Below are positions 56,527 through 64,000 of a stretch of 64,000 bases of DNA, in pieces. This DNA is from DALYJJ01 sp033763935 (lineage in GTDB: Bacteria; Acidobacteriota; Terriglobia; Bryobacterales; Bryobacteraceae), in assembly GCA_033763935.1 (NCBI GenBank), contig JANRJO010000045.1:30124-94123 (forward strand), read 5' to 3'. The notes under the pieces are model-generated. The model had not been told where the DNA came from and searched no databases. It saw nothing but the letters and a program-made list of their open reading frames with translations. Position numbers and translations under genes: made by a program. Position 1 is the first letter of the stretch. Every line of letters starts with the position of its first letter.

Positions 56527-58880
56527 CTGCCCTTCCCGATCCGGCCGAGCATGACGTCGGGATTCCATCGATCGGTAAGTGAGAGATGGCCCAGCGCCTT
56601 CGCAATCAAATCGGAGTACTGGATCGTGACAGGCACCGAAGCTGGCAGGAACGTCCGCCAGGAGTGACAGGCGAACGTGAAGACCTGTCTCGTGAGGTAA
56701 GTCATGTCGGTAAAAGTCGAATCACGGTGTAGGCTGAGGAACAGCGGATGCGGCGTGCCGTCCTCTGGGCGTTTTACCTCTCTCGGCCCGGTCAGCGAGA
56801 GCAACACCTCTCGCTTTCCAAGCTCTAAATAACGTCCGCGTTCCGGCGCGTAGACTCCCTTCGTCCGCTTGGTCTCGTAGTCAAAGACGCCGCCTTGGCC
56901 CTTGTCAAAGAGAATGTACGGATGGTCCTCGCTCAATTGGACGAACGCGTATTCGACGTCGTAATCGCCAAGCTCGCTCAACAACGCTTTGATAGAGGCT
57001 ACCTCCTCGTCGCTGAACCGCTTGAACGTGGCGTGAAAGACTAACCGGACGTGGTCCCGTGGCTGCCAGTTCATGTCCTGGCGGACCTTCAAAATGGAGG
57101 CGCGGAGGGTTTCGAGTAGAGCAGTGTGGTATTCATCCATCGGGACGGCCTTCGACGAGTTGGACAGATGATAGTTACCGTCACCGCTGAAGACCGTCGT
57201 AATTCCGACAAACCGCTCGTGCTCGCCAAGCCTGCTCTCTCCGATATTGGCGCTGCCCAGTCCGATGACGAGCTCGTGGGCAATCGTTGGGTTTGCCTTC
57301 AGCAACCACGGAATGCCGTTGAGCTTGGCGTAGGTAGCCAACCCCATGTTGTTCAGCACGTAGATCAGTTCCTTGTCCGGCCTCCGGGTTGTTTCGATTT
57401 CGAATTCCTGGACTGGGATCTGGAGCGTCTGGAAACTGGCCTTGCTGGCGAAGTATGGATTGGACCTGGTCGGCAGATCGTGGAACGGTTCTTCTATCTG
57501 AACAAAAGCCAGATCCCATCTCTGCCCAGAGCCGTGCCTCTCCAGCGCCCTTTGGCAGGCCTTCCGGTACGACTCAACCGAGTTGTTCTCGGTCAGAAAG
57601 AACTCGTACTGGATGTCCTGCAGCGCGTACTTTCGTCGAAAGCCTTTCTCGAAGTAGTTCGTTTGCCGCTTGGCGGGCCGGTTCCGATCGCGCGATGGAG
57701 CAGGCGGCGGGAGGTTGATGCCGTGATCGAATTTGTGAAGGAACTGCTCCACCTGACCCTTCAAGGATTGCTGGCACACGACGCAGATCCTGGGCTGGTT
57801 TGGCGTGAAAACCTGAGCCGTGTACGGTCCGTGTTCGGTCAGGCCCCGGTCATGCCAGGTATCCGTTTTTGAGCCCGTCTGATTAAACACAAAGACCGGC
57901 CGCGGCGCCGCTTCAAGTTGCGGGAACAGGCCATTCGCGCTGTCGAGTAACGGCGAGAACTTGAATGGCACGCCGGGAGCCATCTCGTGCTGCTTACTCC
58001 CGAGAAAGTCTACGGTCTTCTTGATTCGGTCGAGCCGAGTGGGGCCATGTCGCAATGCAGCCCGCTTGCTTTCGAGGAGTTCGCCGATTCTCGCCGCCCG
58101 AACGCCAAACACGTGCTGGAGGCAGGTGGTGAACGCACGCTTCTCCGGCCATACCTCACTCGCATCAATGGATTCCAGTCCATCTCGCGCGTCCGCCAGG
58201 TGAACGCGCGGGCCGTCACTCGACTTAACGCAACCGACGAGCTTGAGAAACGGCGCGATCCGGATATCATCGCCCGGAACACGCCTGCCGACGTAGAACC
58301 CGTCCAGAGACATGCCGTCTCCAATCAGTTCTCCGACCGAGCGCTCGATCAACCGGGTCGTGCGCACGTCGACTACAGCGGCGATGAAGGGTTCCTGCTT
58401 GAAGAAGTAGACCGGGCGAATCGCGACCTCAAATAGGAGTCGAACGCTTAACCAGTCGGGTGGCGCGGCTCCGTCGATCTGGCGCAGAAGATCGTCGCGG
58501 GCAATGAACCGCATCGGCTCGTAGCTCAACACCGTGCGACCCATGCCGGCGAGATAGGTCAGCAACGCGTTGCGGATTAAGGCGGCGGCCAGCCCAAGGT
58601 GCTGCTTGAGCCAGATCGTCCTGGGCTTGCCGATCAAATCAGCACCTGGCGAAACCGGCACAGCCAGAATGCTGTCTGCGCCCTCGCGGCGGAATACGTG
58701 AGTGCCGTTGTGCTCGCGTCGAAGTTGCTCCAGGACCTGCTCCCCGTCGTCGCCGTAAGGCAGGCATCCTACAGTGATCTCTGCGTCGTCAAACCTGACA
58801 GGCGAGAAATTCAGGACGCGATTCGCAGACGGCTTCCGCGAACGTTCCAACTCTTCCACTTCAAAACAATTAGCCAACAT
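56514..58880 (-). CDS. Long prokaryotic Argonaute, catalytically inactive (long-B-like)
   Basis: Encodes 788 aa. The C-terminal 300 residues are MID-PIWI: YVLNNMGLATYAKLNGIPWL (MID), IAHELVIGLGSANIG (539-546), FVGITTVFSGDGNYHLS, VRLVFHATFKRFSDEEV and VPVTIQYSDLIAKAL at the end. Where active enzymes have the first catalytic Asp (GxD) this has G542, and where they have RDG this has HATF, so the DEDX tetrad is lost and the protein is likely a guide-dependent sensor. The ATG at 58880 is used although the ribosome site is poor. The next gene overlaps it. Confidence 0.85.
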   Translation of the reverse strand: MLANCFEVEELERSRKPSANRVLNFSPVRFDDAEITVGCLPYGDDGEQVLEQLRREHNGTHVFRREGADSILAVPVSPGADLIGKPRTIWLKQHLGLAAALIRNALLTYLAGMGRTVLSYEPMRFIARDDLLRQIDGAAPPDWLSVRLLFEVAIRPVYFFKQEPFIAAVVDVRTTRLIERSVGELIGDGMSLDGFYVGRRVPGDDIRIAPFLKLVGCVKSSDGPRVHLADARDGLESIDASEVWPEKRAFTTCLQHVFGVRAARIGELLESKRAALRHGPTRLDRIKKTVDFLGSKQHEMAPGVPFKFSPLLDSANGLFPQLEAAPRPVFVFNQTGSKTDTWHDRGLTEHGPYTAQVFTPNQPRICVVCQQSLKGQVEQFLHKFDHGINLPPPAPSRDRNRPAKRQTNYFEKGFRRKYALQDIQYEFFLTENNSVESYRKACQRALERHGSGQRWDLAFVQIEEPFHDLPTRSNPYFASKASFQTLQIPVQEFEIETTRRPDKELIYVLNNMGLATYAKLNGIPWLLKANPTIAHELVIGLGSANIGESRLGEHERFVGITTVFSGDGNYHLSNSSKAVPMDEYHTALLETLRASILKVRQDMNWQPRDHVRLVFHATFKRFSDEEVASIKALLSELGDYDVEYAFVQLSEDHPYILFDKGQGGVFDYETKRTKGVYAPERGRYLELGKREVLLSLTGPREVKRPEDGTPHPLFLSLHRDSTFTDMTYLTRQVFTFACHSWRTFLPASVPVTIQYSDLIAKALGHLSLTDRWNPDVMLGRIGKGRWFL

Positions 58881-59175
58881 TTTGTTTGACGATCGCGGCT
58901 GGCCGTGGTATAAAAACACTAAGAGCGTAGTCGCATCATGACCTCTCGCTCCGTGCTGCCCTTTGGCCTGAGAAACCGTGGCACCACGAAAACCGTAAGA
59001 TTCGCTGGGCCGCCTAACAGCGGCCCTTGCAATTTGCCGCTACTCTGCTCCCCTTCTAATAGATCTCTTCCCGAACAATGACGCCATCCAGGAAGGCTGC
59101 AGATTACATTATAGTCGAGTACAGTGAACTGTGCTATGCGAAAACAGCGCACTGGACTGTGCTATAAGAAAACTG
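58881..59175. promoter_or_regulatory. Divergent control region between Argonaute and regulator
   Basis: 295 bases with no gene between the Argonaute gene (minus) and the MerR-like gene (plus). It holds a GGGCCGC/GCGGCCC hairpin (59007-59026, six-base loop), a TATAGT box at 59110-59115 toward the plus-strand gene and the direct repeats listed separately. Its position would allow shared control of the Argonaute and DISARM-like operons. Confidence 0.4.
59128..59173. promoter_or_regulatory. Direct repeats, likely operator of the MerR-like gene
   Basis: ACTGTGCTATGCGAAAAC (59128-59145) and ACTGTGCTATAAGAAAAC (59156-59173) differ at 2 of 18 bases and are 28 bp apart, start to start. The first is part of the imperfect palindrome ACAGT-GA-ACTGT beginning about 59121. 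They lie downstream of TATAGT and end two bases before the ATG, a position suited to repression. Confidence 0.65.
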
Positions 59176-59673
59176 ATGGCTACAGCGACGGACAGCTATT
59201 CGACGGGCGAGGCGGTCAGGATCACCGGCGTCTCCTTCCGCAACATCGACTACTGGGCCAGAACGAAGTTCATCGTGCCGAGCATCGCGGAAGCCGCCGG
59301 CACCGGCACTGAGCGCAGGTACTCGTTTTCAGATCTGCTTGCCTTGCGAGTTGCCAGGGAACTGAGGGAGGCCGGCGTTTCAACGCAATCACTCCGCCGG
59401 GTTGTGGAGTTTCTGCGAACCAGGAAGGGCCTCACAAATCCGCTCGCGGAATGCCGCCTGATCGTAACTGGCTCCGATGTCCAGGTGGCCACCAGCCCGG
59501 AGAAGGTGATGAGCGCCTTGTCAAAGCCGGGTCAGACTTCTTTCGCGTTCGTGTTCGACTTGGCGCGAACAGTCGACGCGATGAAGGAAGAGATAGGGAC
59601 TCGCGAACGGAAGCCTCCTGCCCGCGTGTCGGCCACGTCATCCCGCGTGCGCCAAGTGCGGCGCGCCGTCTAG
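59176..59673 (+). CDS. MerR-like regulator of the DISARM-like operon
   Basis: Encodes 165 aa: winged HTH of the MerR type (STGEAVRITGVSFRNIDYWA and RRYSFSDLLALRVARELREA), then a helical stretch (STQSLRRVVEFLRTRKGL) and a C-terminal domain without metal-binding Cys. Likely an autoregulator of the downstream genes and possibly of the Argonaute. ATG at 59176 directly follows the repeats. Confidence 0.75.
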   Translation: MATATDSYSTGEAVRITGVSFRNIDYWARTKFIVPSIAEAAGTGTERRYSFSDLLALRVARELREAGVSTQSLRRVVEFLRTRKGLTNPLAECRLIVTGSDVQVATSPEKVMSALSKPGQTSFAFVFDLARTVDAMKEEIGTRERKPPARVSATSSRVRQVRRAV

Positions 59674-59709
59674 CGCCGCTTTCGGCGTCCCCCTGCTCTA
59701 TGCCTGGCA

Positions 59710-59741
59710 TTGTGCACTAACCGGTTCAGAAGCGTTATAGT
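59710..59741 (+). promoter_or_regulatory. Candidate promoter of the SNF2 gene with 20-bp spacer
   Basis: TTGTGC at 59710-59715 and TATAGT at 59736-59741 are separated by 20 bp. Long 19-20 bp spacers are characteristic of promoters remodelled by MerR-family activators, and a MerR-like gene is immediately upstream. Match quality is modest, so this is tentative. Confidence 0.3.
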
Positions 59742-59773
59742 GGCCTTTCGGACAGCAATGCTTCGCCATCAGC

Positions 59774-62700
59774 ATGAGGACACGCGGCCCCACTCCCGAG
59801 CTTGGTCAAATCGTAGCGGTTCGCCAGCGCCTCTATCTTGTTGAACAAGCAGTCTCTCCGGTGAATCCGGGAGACTCCACGCTGATCCAGTTGTCGTGCG
59901 TCGATGACGACGCCCAGGGGCAGCCGCTCGAGGTGCTCTGGCAGCGCGAATTGGACGCGCAGGTCATCACGGGCGAAGCCTGGGATGCCATCGCTAGCCG
60001 TGGTTTCGATCCTCCCCAACGGTTCGCCGCGTACCTGAACACCCTTCGCTGGAATTGCGTCACTTCGACCGATCCCAACTTGCTCCAGTCGCCCTTTCGG
60101 GCCGGTATCCGCCTCGATCCTTACCAGCTTGAACCGTTGCGCAAGGCCCTGCGCCTGGCGCGTGTGAACCTGTTCATCGCCGACGACGTTGGACTCGGCA
60201 AAACGATCGAAGCCGGTCTCATCGCGCGCGAACTTCTTCTCCGTAAGAAGGTTCGGGAAATTGTTGTCGCCTGCCCGCCGTCAATGCTACTCCAGTGGCG
60301 GGACGAACTCGATGCCCGTTTCGGCCTGCGGTTTGAAATCCTCGACAAGGACTACGTTCAGAGTGTCCGCCGCGAACGTGGGTTCGGCGTCAACCCATGG
60401 ACCGCTCACTCGAGGTTCCTGGTTTCACATCGGCTCCTCATCGACGAGTCCTACGCTGGCCCGCTACGTGATTGGCTCGGCACGTTTCGCGCTGGCAGCC
60501 TTCTCATACTGGACGAGGCTCACCACGCTGCGCCCTCCAGCGGTCAGCGATACGCCATCGACTCCCATATTACGCGGGCGATCCGCGACCTCGCACCGCG
60601 TTTCGAGCATCGGCTGTTTCTATCGGCGACTCCGCACAACGGTCACTCCAACAGCTTCTCCGCTCTGTTGGAGATCCTCGATCCCCAGCGATTCTGCCGG
60701 GGCGTGAAGGCCAGCAAGAGGATGCTGGACGACATCATGGTCCGGCGCCTCAAGGATGATCTCCGGCAGATCGTCGGCGGGTTCCCCAAGCGCGAAGTTC
60801 CGCAGGTAGACATCGATGGCCTTCCGGAGGATGCCCCGGAATTGCGTCTAACCGCCCTCCTCGACGAGTACCGCAAATTGCGAGAGAGGCGACTCAGCGG
60901 TGAGATGCGCCGTACGCAGACCGCTTCCGGCCTACTGATCTGCGGCCTCCAGCAGCGGCTCTTCTCGTCGATCGAGGCCTTCTCGCGCACGCTTCGCGTT
61001 CACCGGCGGACGGTTCGTCGCCAGTGGGAGGCTGCGCAGGCAGGGGAAGCTCAGGCGGCAGCAAAGAGAAGCGCGGCGCTGCCCCGTATGGACTTACTCC
61101 TGGACGGTATCGGCGCAGATGACGATCGCGCTGCTTTACCCGAACAGGAGTTGGCGGCTGAAGAGGACGCACAGGTGACAGCGGTCTCCGAGGCCACGGT
61201 CGGTCCATCCAATACAACAGCGACTCTTGAACTGTTCGAACGTGAGCAGAAACTGCTGGACACCATGACCGAGATCGCGGAATCGAGCCGCACTCTACCC
61301 GATGCGCGTGTCAAGAAGCTCATCGAATGGATTCGCAAGAACATGTGCCCGGATCTCCCATCGGCCGGCGCGAAGTGGAATGAGATGCGCGTCATCGTGT
61401 TCACTGAGTGGGAAGACACCAGGCGATACCTTCAGCAGCAGATCAACGCCGCGATCGCCGAGACCGACCGTGCCCAGGAGCGGATGGCTGTGTACTGCGG
61501 ATCGACGCCCGCGAAGCGGACTGAAGGAGATGAGTCGCGGGTACTTGACCGCGAGAGCATCAAGGCTGCGTTCAATACAGACCCGGCGCGCCATCCTCTT
61601 CGCATCCTGATTGCCACAGACGCTGCACGCGAGGGGTTGAACTTGCAGGCGCACTGCTGGAATCTTTTCCACTTCGATGTTCCCTGGAATCCGAGCCGGA
61701 TGGAGCAACGCAACGGGCGCATCGACCGCAAGCTTCAGCCCAGCCCCGAGGTGTACTGCCACTACTTCTTCTACAAGCAGCGTCCCGAGGATCGTATTCT
61801 CGCGGCCCTCGTCCGAAAGACGAAAACCATTCGGAAGGAACTCGGCAGCCTGGCCCAAGTGATCGATGGACGCCTCGACGCCGTCATGAAGACAGGCATT
61901 CGTCGCGCCGACATCGATCTGCTGGAGAGCGAGATTGAAACCGCCGATCTGGACAAGAGCGCGCGAGAAGCCGTCGAGGAGGAACTCGAGGCCACGCGAG
62001 AGCGGCAACTCGATTTGCGGAAACAGATCGACCGGCTGCGCGGGATGCTCGCCGATTCGCAGAAAGCAATTGGTCTCTCGCAGGACCATTTCCGATCCGC
62101 GATTTCTTGCGCCCTTCAAATCCTTGGCGCTGAACCGCTGAAATCCTCAGCAAACGGTACGTTGAAGGAATCGGACTGCTCCGTCTTTCCCGCCCTCGAT
62201 CAACGTCCTGGCGCAGACCCGACCTGGGCTGAGACTATGGACAGCCTCCGCGCGCCGCGCCCCCGCGATCAGAAGTTTTGGGACTGGCGGCGAACTTCTC
62301 CGATCCGGCCAGTCGTCTTCGAGGATCCTGGCGTGGTTACCGAGGAGGTGGTTCAGCTTCACCTCGAGCACCGCGTTGTTCAAAGGCTGCTGGCCCGCTT
62401 CACAGCACAGGGCTTTGTCCATCATGATCTTTCGCGGGCCTGCATGGCGCAGTCGAGTGATGCGATTCCGCGCGTTCTGCTTATTGGCCGTCTCGCGCTG
62501 TATGGGCCTGGCGCTGCTCGGCTGCATGAAGAACTCATCCCGGTCACGGCCCGTTGGACCGATCCAGCGATCCGGCGGGGGACGCTCACGCCCTACGGCC
62601 GCGAAGCCGAAACGAGAACCCTTTCGTTGCTCGACTCGGCCCTTCTCCAAGCGCACGCCCGTCCTATACCGGATGTGGTCGTTTCCCAGTTGCAGGCGAG

Positions 62701-63073
62701 TGCGCCGCGCGACGTTCGTGAACTTCTTTCTCACCTGGAGGCACGTAGCGCCGAATACGCGAAGGATGCGATCGCCAGCCTCGCCAAGCGGGCCGAAGCT
62801 GAGGCTAAGGCGATGCGAGAGATCCTGGAGACACAGAAAAAGCACATCGACGATACCGTCGCGAAGCACGATCGCGGCGGACAGATGATGCTGGACTTCA
62901 GCGAGGAAGAGAAGCGCCAGCTTGAATCCAACCGGCGGTATTGGGGCCAACGGCTGGCAGCCCTCGAAGGCGAACTGCGAACGGAACCGGACCGTATCCG
63001 AGAACTGTACGACGTACGGGCGCAGAGGATAGAACCCGTCGGCCTGATCTATTTGTGGCCGATCGCGGGGTAA
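59774..63073 (+). CDS. drmD: SNF2-family helicase, DISARM DrmD-like
   Basis: Encodes 1099 aa of the SNF2 superfamily: Walker A IADDVGLGKTIEAG (Lys143), DEAH 247-250, FLSATPHNGHSNSF, and in the second RecA domain ATDAAREGLNLQAHCWNLF and RMEQRNGRIDR. Size and order, with a methylase-like gene four bases downstream, match DrmD of class 1 DISARM, which acts with DrmMI and the core DrmA-DrmB-DrmC against incoming DNA. An SNF2 helicase of another restriction system is the alternative. The ATG at 59774 has no strong ribosome site. Confidence 0.75.
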   Translation: MRTRGPTPELGQIVAVRQRLYLVEQAVSPVNPGDSTLIQLSCVDDDAQGQPLEVLWQRELDAQVITGEAWDAIASRGFDPPQRFAAYLNTLRWNCVTSTDPNLLQSPFRAGIRLDPYQLEPLRKALRLARVNLFIADDVGLGKTIEAGLIARELLLRKKVREIVVACPPSMLLQWRDELDARFGLRFEILDKDYVQSVRRERGFGVNPWTAHSRFLVSHRLLIDESYAGPLRDWLGTFRAGSLLILDEAHHAAPSSGQRYAIDSHITRAIRDLAPRFEHRLFLSATPHNGHSNSFSALLEILDPQRFCRGVKASKRMLDDIMVRRLKDDLRQIVGGFPKREVPQVDIDGLPEDAPELRLTALLDEYRKLRERRLSGEMRRTQTASGLLICGLQQRLFSSIEAFSRTLRVHRRTVRRQWEAAQAGEAQAAAKRSAALPRMDLLLDGIGADDDRAALPEQELAAEEDAQVTAVSEATVGPSNTTATLELFEREQKLLDTMTEIAESSRTLPDARVKKLIEWIRKNMCPDLPSAGAKWNEMRVIVFTEWEDTRRYLQQQINAAIAETDRAQERMAVYCGSTPAKRTEGDESRVLDRESIKAAFNTDPARHPLRILIATDAAREGLNLQAHCWNLFHFDVPWNPSRMEQRNGRIDRKLQPSPEVYCHYFFYKQRPEDRILAALVRKTKTIRKELGSLAQVIDGRLDAVMKTGIRRADIDLLESEIETADLDKSAREAVEEELEATRERQLDLRKQIDRLRGMLADSQKAIGLSQDHFRSAISCALQILGAEPLKSSANGTLKESDCSVFPALDQRPGADPTWAETMDSLRAPRPRDQKFWDWRRTSPIRPVVFEDPGVVTEEVVQLHLEHRVVQRLLARFTAQGFVHHDLSRACMAQSSDAIPRVLLIGRLALYGPGAARLHEELIPVTARWTDPAIRRGTLTPYGREAETRTLSLLDSALLQAHARPIPDVVVSQLQASAPRDVRELLSHLEARSAEYAKDAIASLAKRAEAEAKAMREILETQKKHIDDTVAKHDRGGQMMLDFSEEEKRQLESNRRYWGQRLAALEGELRTEPDRIRELYDVRAQRIEPVGLIYLWPIAG

Positions 63074-63076
63074 CGG

Positions 63077-64000
63077 ATGGCGAAAGACCCCGCAATCCTC
63101 GCGCATCAAGAGTGGCTCGGCTACGTTCAGCCGTCCGGGCTGGTGGTCTCCATTCCCGCCCTGATCGAGGCACGCGCCTACTTAAACCGGAACATCTCTC
63201 CTGACCACCAACGGTTTCTCAGCGCTCTACCCACGGACCGCGATGGCGAACCGGTACCGGAGATCGCCAACTTCCCGGAGTTCGTCCGCTCGGTGTTCGG
63301 CTGGGCCACCGAGGACCTCTACGGCGCGCCAGGCGCACCGGCGCTTCCTGAAGCACTGGAAGCACCACTTCCCGCTTACGGCGAAACACTCCGTCCGACC
63401 TACGCACTCCACGACTTTCAGCCAGCAGATCCCGCGCGTGAATGGCTGCTGCTGATCGAGGTCCTGCCAGTCGGCACCGACCTCGACAGCGTCGCCGTCA
63501 TGGAGGCCCGCCGGTGGCAAGCCAGTCCTCAGTCGCGTTTTGAGCGCCTCCTGCGCGAAACCGGCGTCCAGAGGGGTCTGCTCGTGAATGGCCAGCAGAT
63601 TCGTCTTGTCTATGCACCTCGGATCGAGTCGAGCGGCTACATCACCTTCAACCTCGCGGACATGGTCAAGGTCGCCGGGCGGCCGATCTTCGCAGCGCTT
63701 CATGAACTGTTGTACGCGGATCGCATGTTCGGCGACCCGAAAGAGCGCCTTCCGGCGATCCTGGAGAACAGCCGCAAGTACCAGAACGTTGTCTCGACGC
63801 AGTTGGCTGGTCAGGTTCTGGAGTCGCTCTATGAACTGCTGCGCGGATTCCAGTCCGCTGATGACCAGACCAAGGGTGAATTACTCCGCGACATTCTGGC
63901 CCGTGATCCAGACCACGTTTACGCGGGGCTGCTAACGACGCTACTGCGCCTGGTCTTTCTGCTGTACGCCGAGGACCGCGGACTCGTCTCCACCGACTCG
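63077..64000 (+). CDS. DrmMI-like adenine-specific DNA methylase, N-terminal part (cut by window)
   Basis: The first 308 codons from ATG at 63077 are open to the window edge. The protein starts MAKDPAILAHQEWLGYVQPS and includes LRLVFLLYAEDRGL near the cut, a motif seen in N-terminal regions of PglX/Eco57I-type methylases; the catalytic domain would lie beyond the edge. The four-base gap from the SNF2 stop implies an operon. DrmMI of class 1 DISARM is the best fit, resting on context and N-terminal motifs. Confidence 0.65.
   Translation, partial: MAKDPAILAHQEWLGYVQPSGLVVSIPALIEARAYLNRNISPDHQRFLSALPTDRDGEPVPEIANFPEFVRSVFGWATEDLYGAPGAPALPEALEAPLPAYGETLRPTYALHDFQPADPAREWLLLIEVLPVGTDLDSVAVMEARRWQASPQSRFERLLRETGVQRGLLVNGQQIRLVYAPRIESSGYITFNLADMVKVAGRPIFAALHELLYADRMFGDPKERLPAILENSRKYQNVVSTQLAGQVLESLYELLRGFQSADDQTKGELLRDILARDPDHVYAGLLTTLLRLVFLLYAEDRGLVSTDS

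Overview
The window is high-GC DNA that looks like an Acidobacteriota chromosome of the Bryobacterales/Solibacter type. The lineage call is an inference from gene families that are typical of that group: a vWFA-related secreted protein, two Oar-like TonB-dependent receptors with carboxypeptidase-regulatory-like N-termini, a DUF1800/DUF1501 pair, a PEP-CTERM protein, an orphan MacB-like permease of the ADOP type, and a Ser/Thr kinase fused to TPRs.

Positions 1-48170 are ordinary chromosome. Block 1 (86-19213) is mostly envelope and secreted functions: vWFA protein and receptor (joined by a TAATG overlap), a GT-C type membrane glycosyltransferase, a second receptor with a clear terminator, a class-C beta-lactamase-like hydrolase, the PEP-CTERM protein, the DUF1800/DUF1501 pair, a PsbP-like secreted protein and a DUF1624 acyltransferase-like membrane protein. 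Block 2 (19286-28214) is metabolic: glmS, YjbQ and an RluE-like pseudouridine synthase in an overlapping operon, followed by an aldo/keto reductase, then murA, a second reductase, a small methyltransferase-like protein, a polysaccharide deacetylase and thiC. Block 3 (28368-38646) holds a structured leader before a 50-aa membrane protein, a glucosaminidase-like enzyme, the ADOP permease, typA (apparently with an AUU start), rsmB, rpe, a BamD-like lipoprotein, a response regulator, yajQ and a small alpha/beta hydrolase. Block 4 (38627-48093) holds a GH42-like glycosidase, a DnaQ-like exonuclease, a cNMP-binding/DUF294 protein, a GH51-like arabinofuranosidase, the kinase-TPR protein and two tandem paralogous ~100-aa proteins.

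At 48175-48224 lies only the 3' half of a tRNA-Pro(GGG) gene. This is the scar expected when an element integrates into a tRNA gene. From there to the right edge the window is an integrated element. Its own module is a set of minus-strand genes with overlapping ends: excisionase-like HTH, phage ABA-sandwich-like protein, AEP/RepB-like primase and UvrD-like helicase, followed by a tyrosine integrase. Four phased 9-bp repeats beside the attachment site look like integrase arm sites, and a cluster of TGACCGT motifs with an 11-bp inverted repeat lies upstream of the HTH gene.

The cargo is defensive: a Panacea-domain antitoxin with a putative toxin; a catalytically inactive long Argonaute overlapping an unrecognised 329-aa partner; and, divergent from it, a MerR-like regulator, a SNF2-type DrmD-like helicase and the start of a DrmMI-like adenine methylase, which together look like the beginning of a class 1 DISARM locus running off the window. 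The Argonaute with its unrecognised partner is the best candidate for an undescribed system here.
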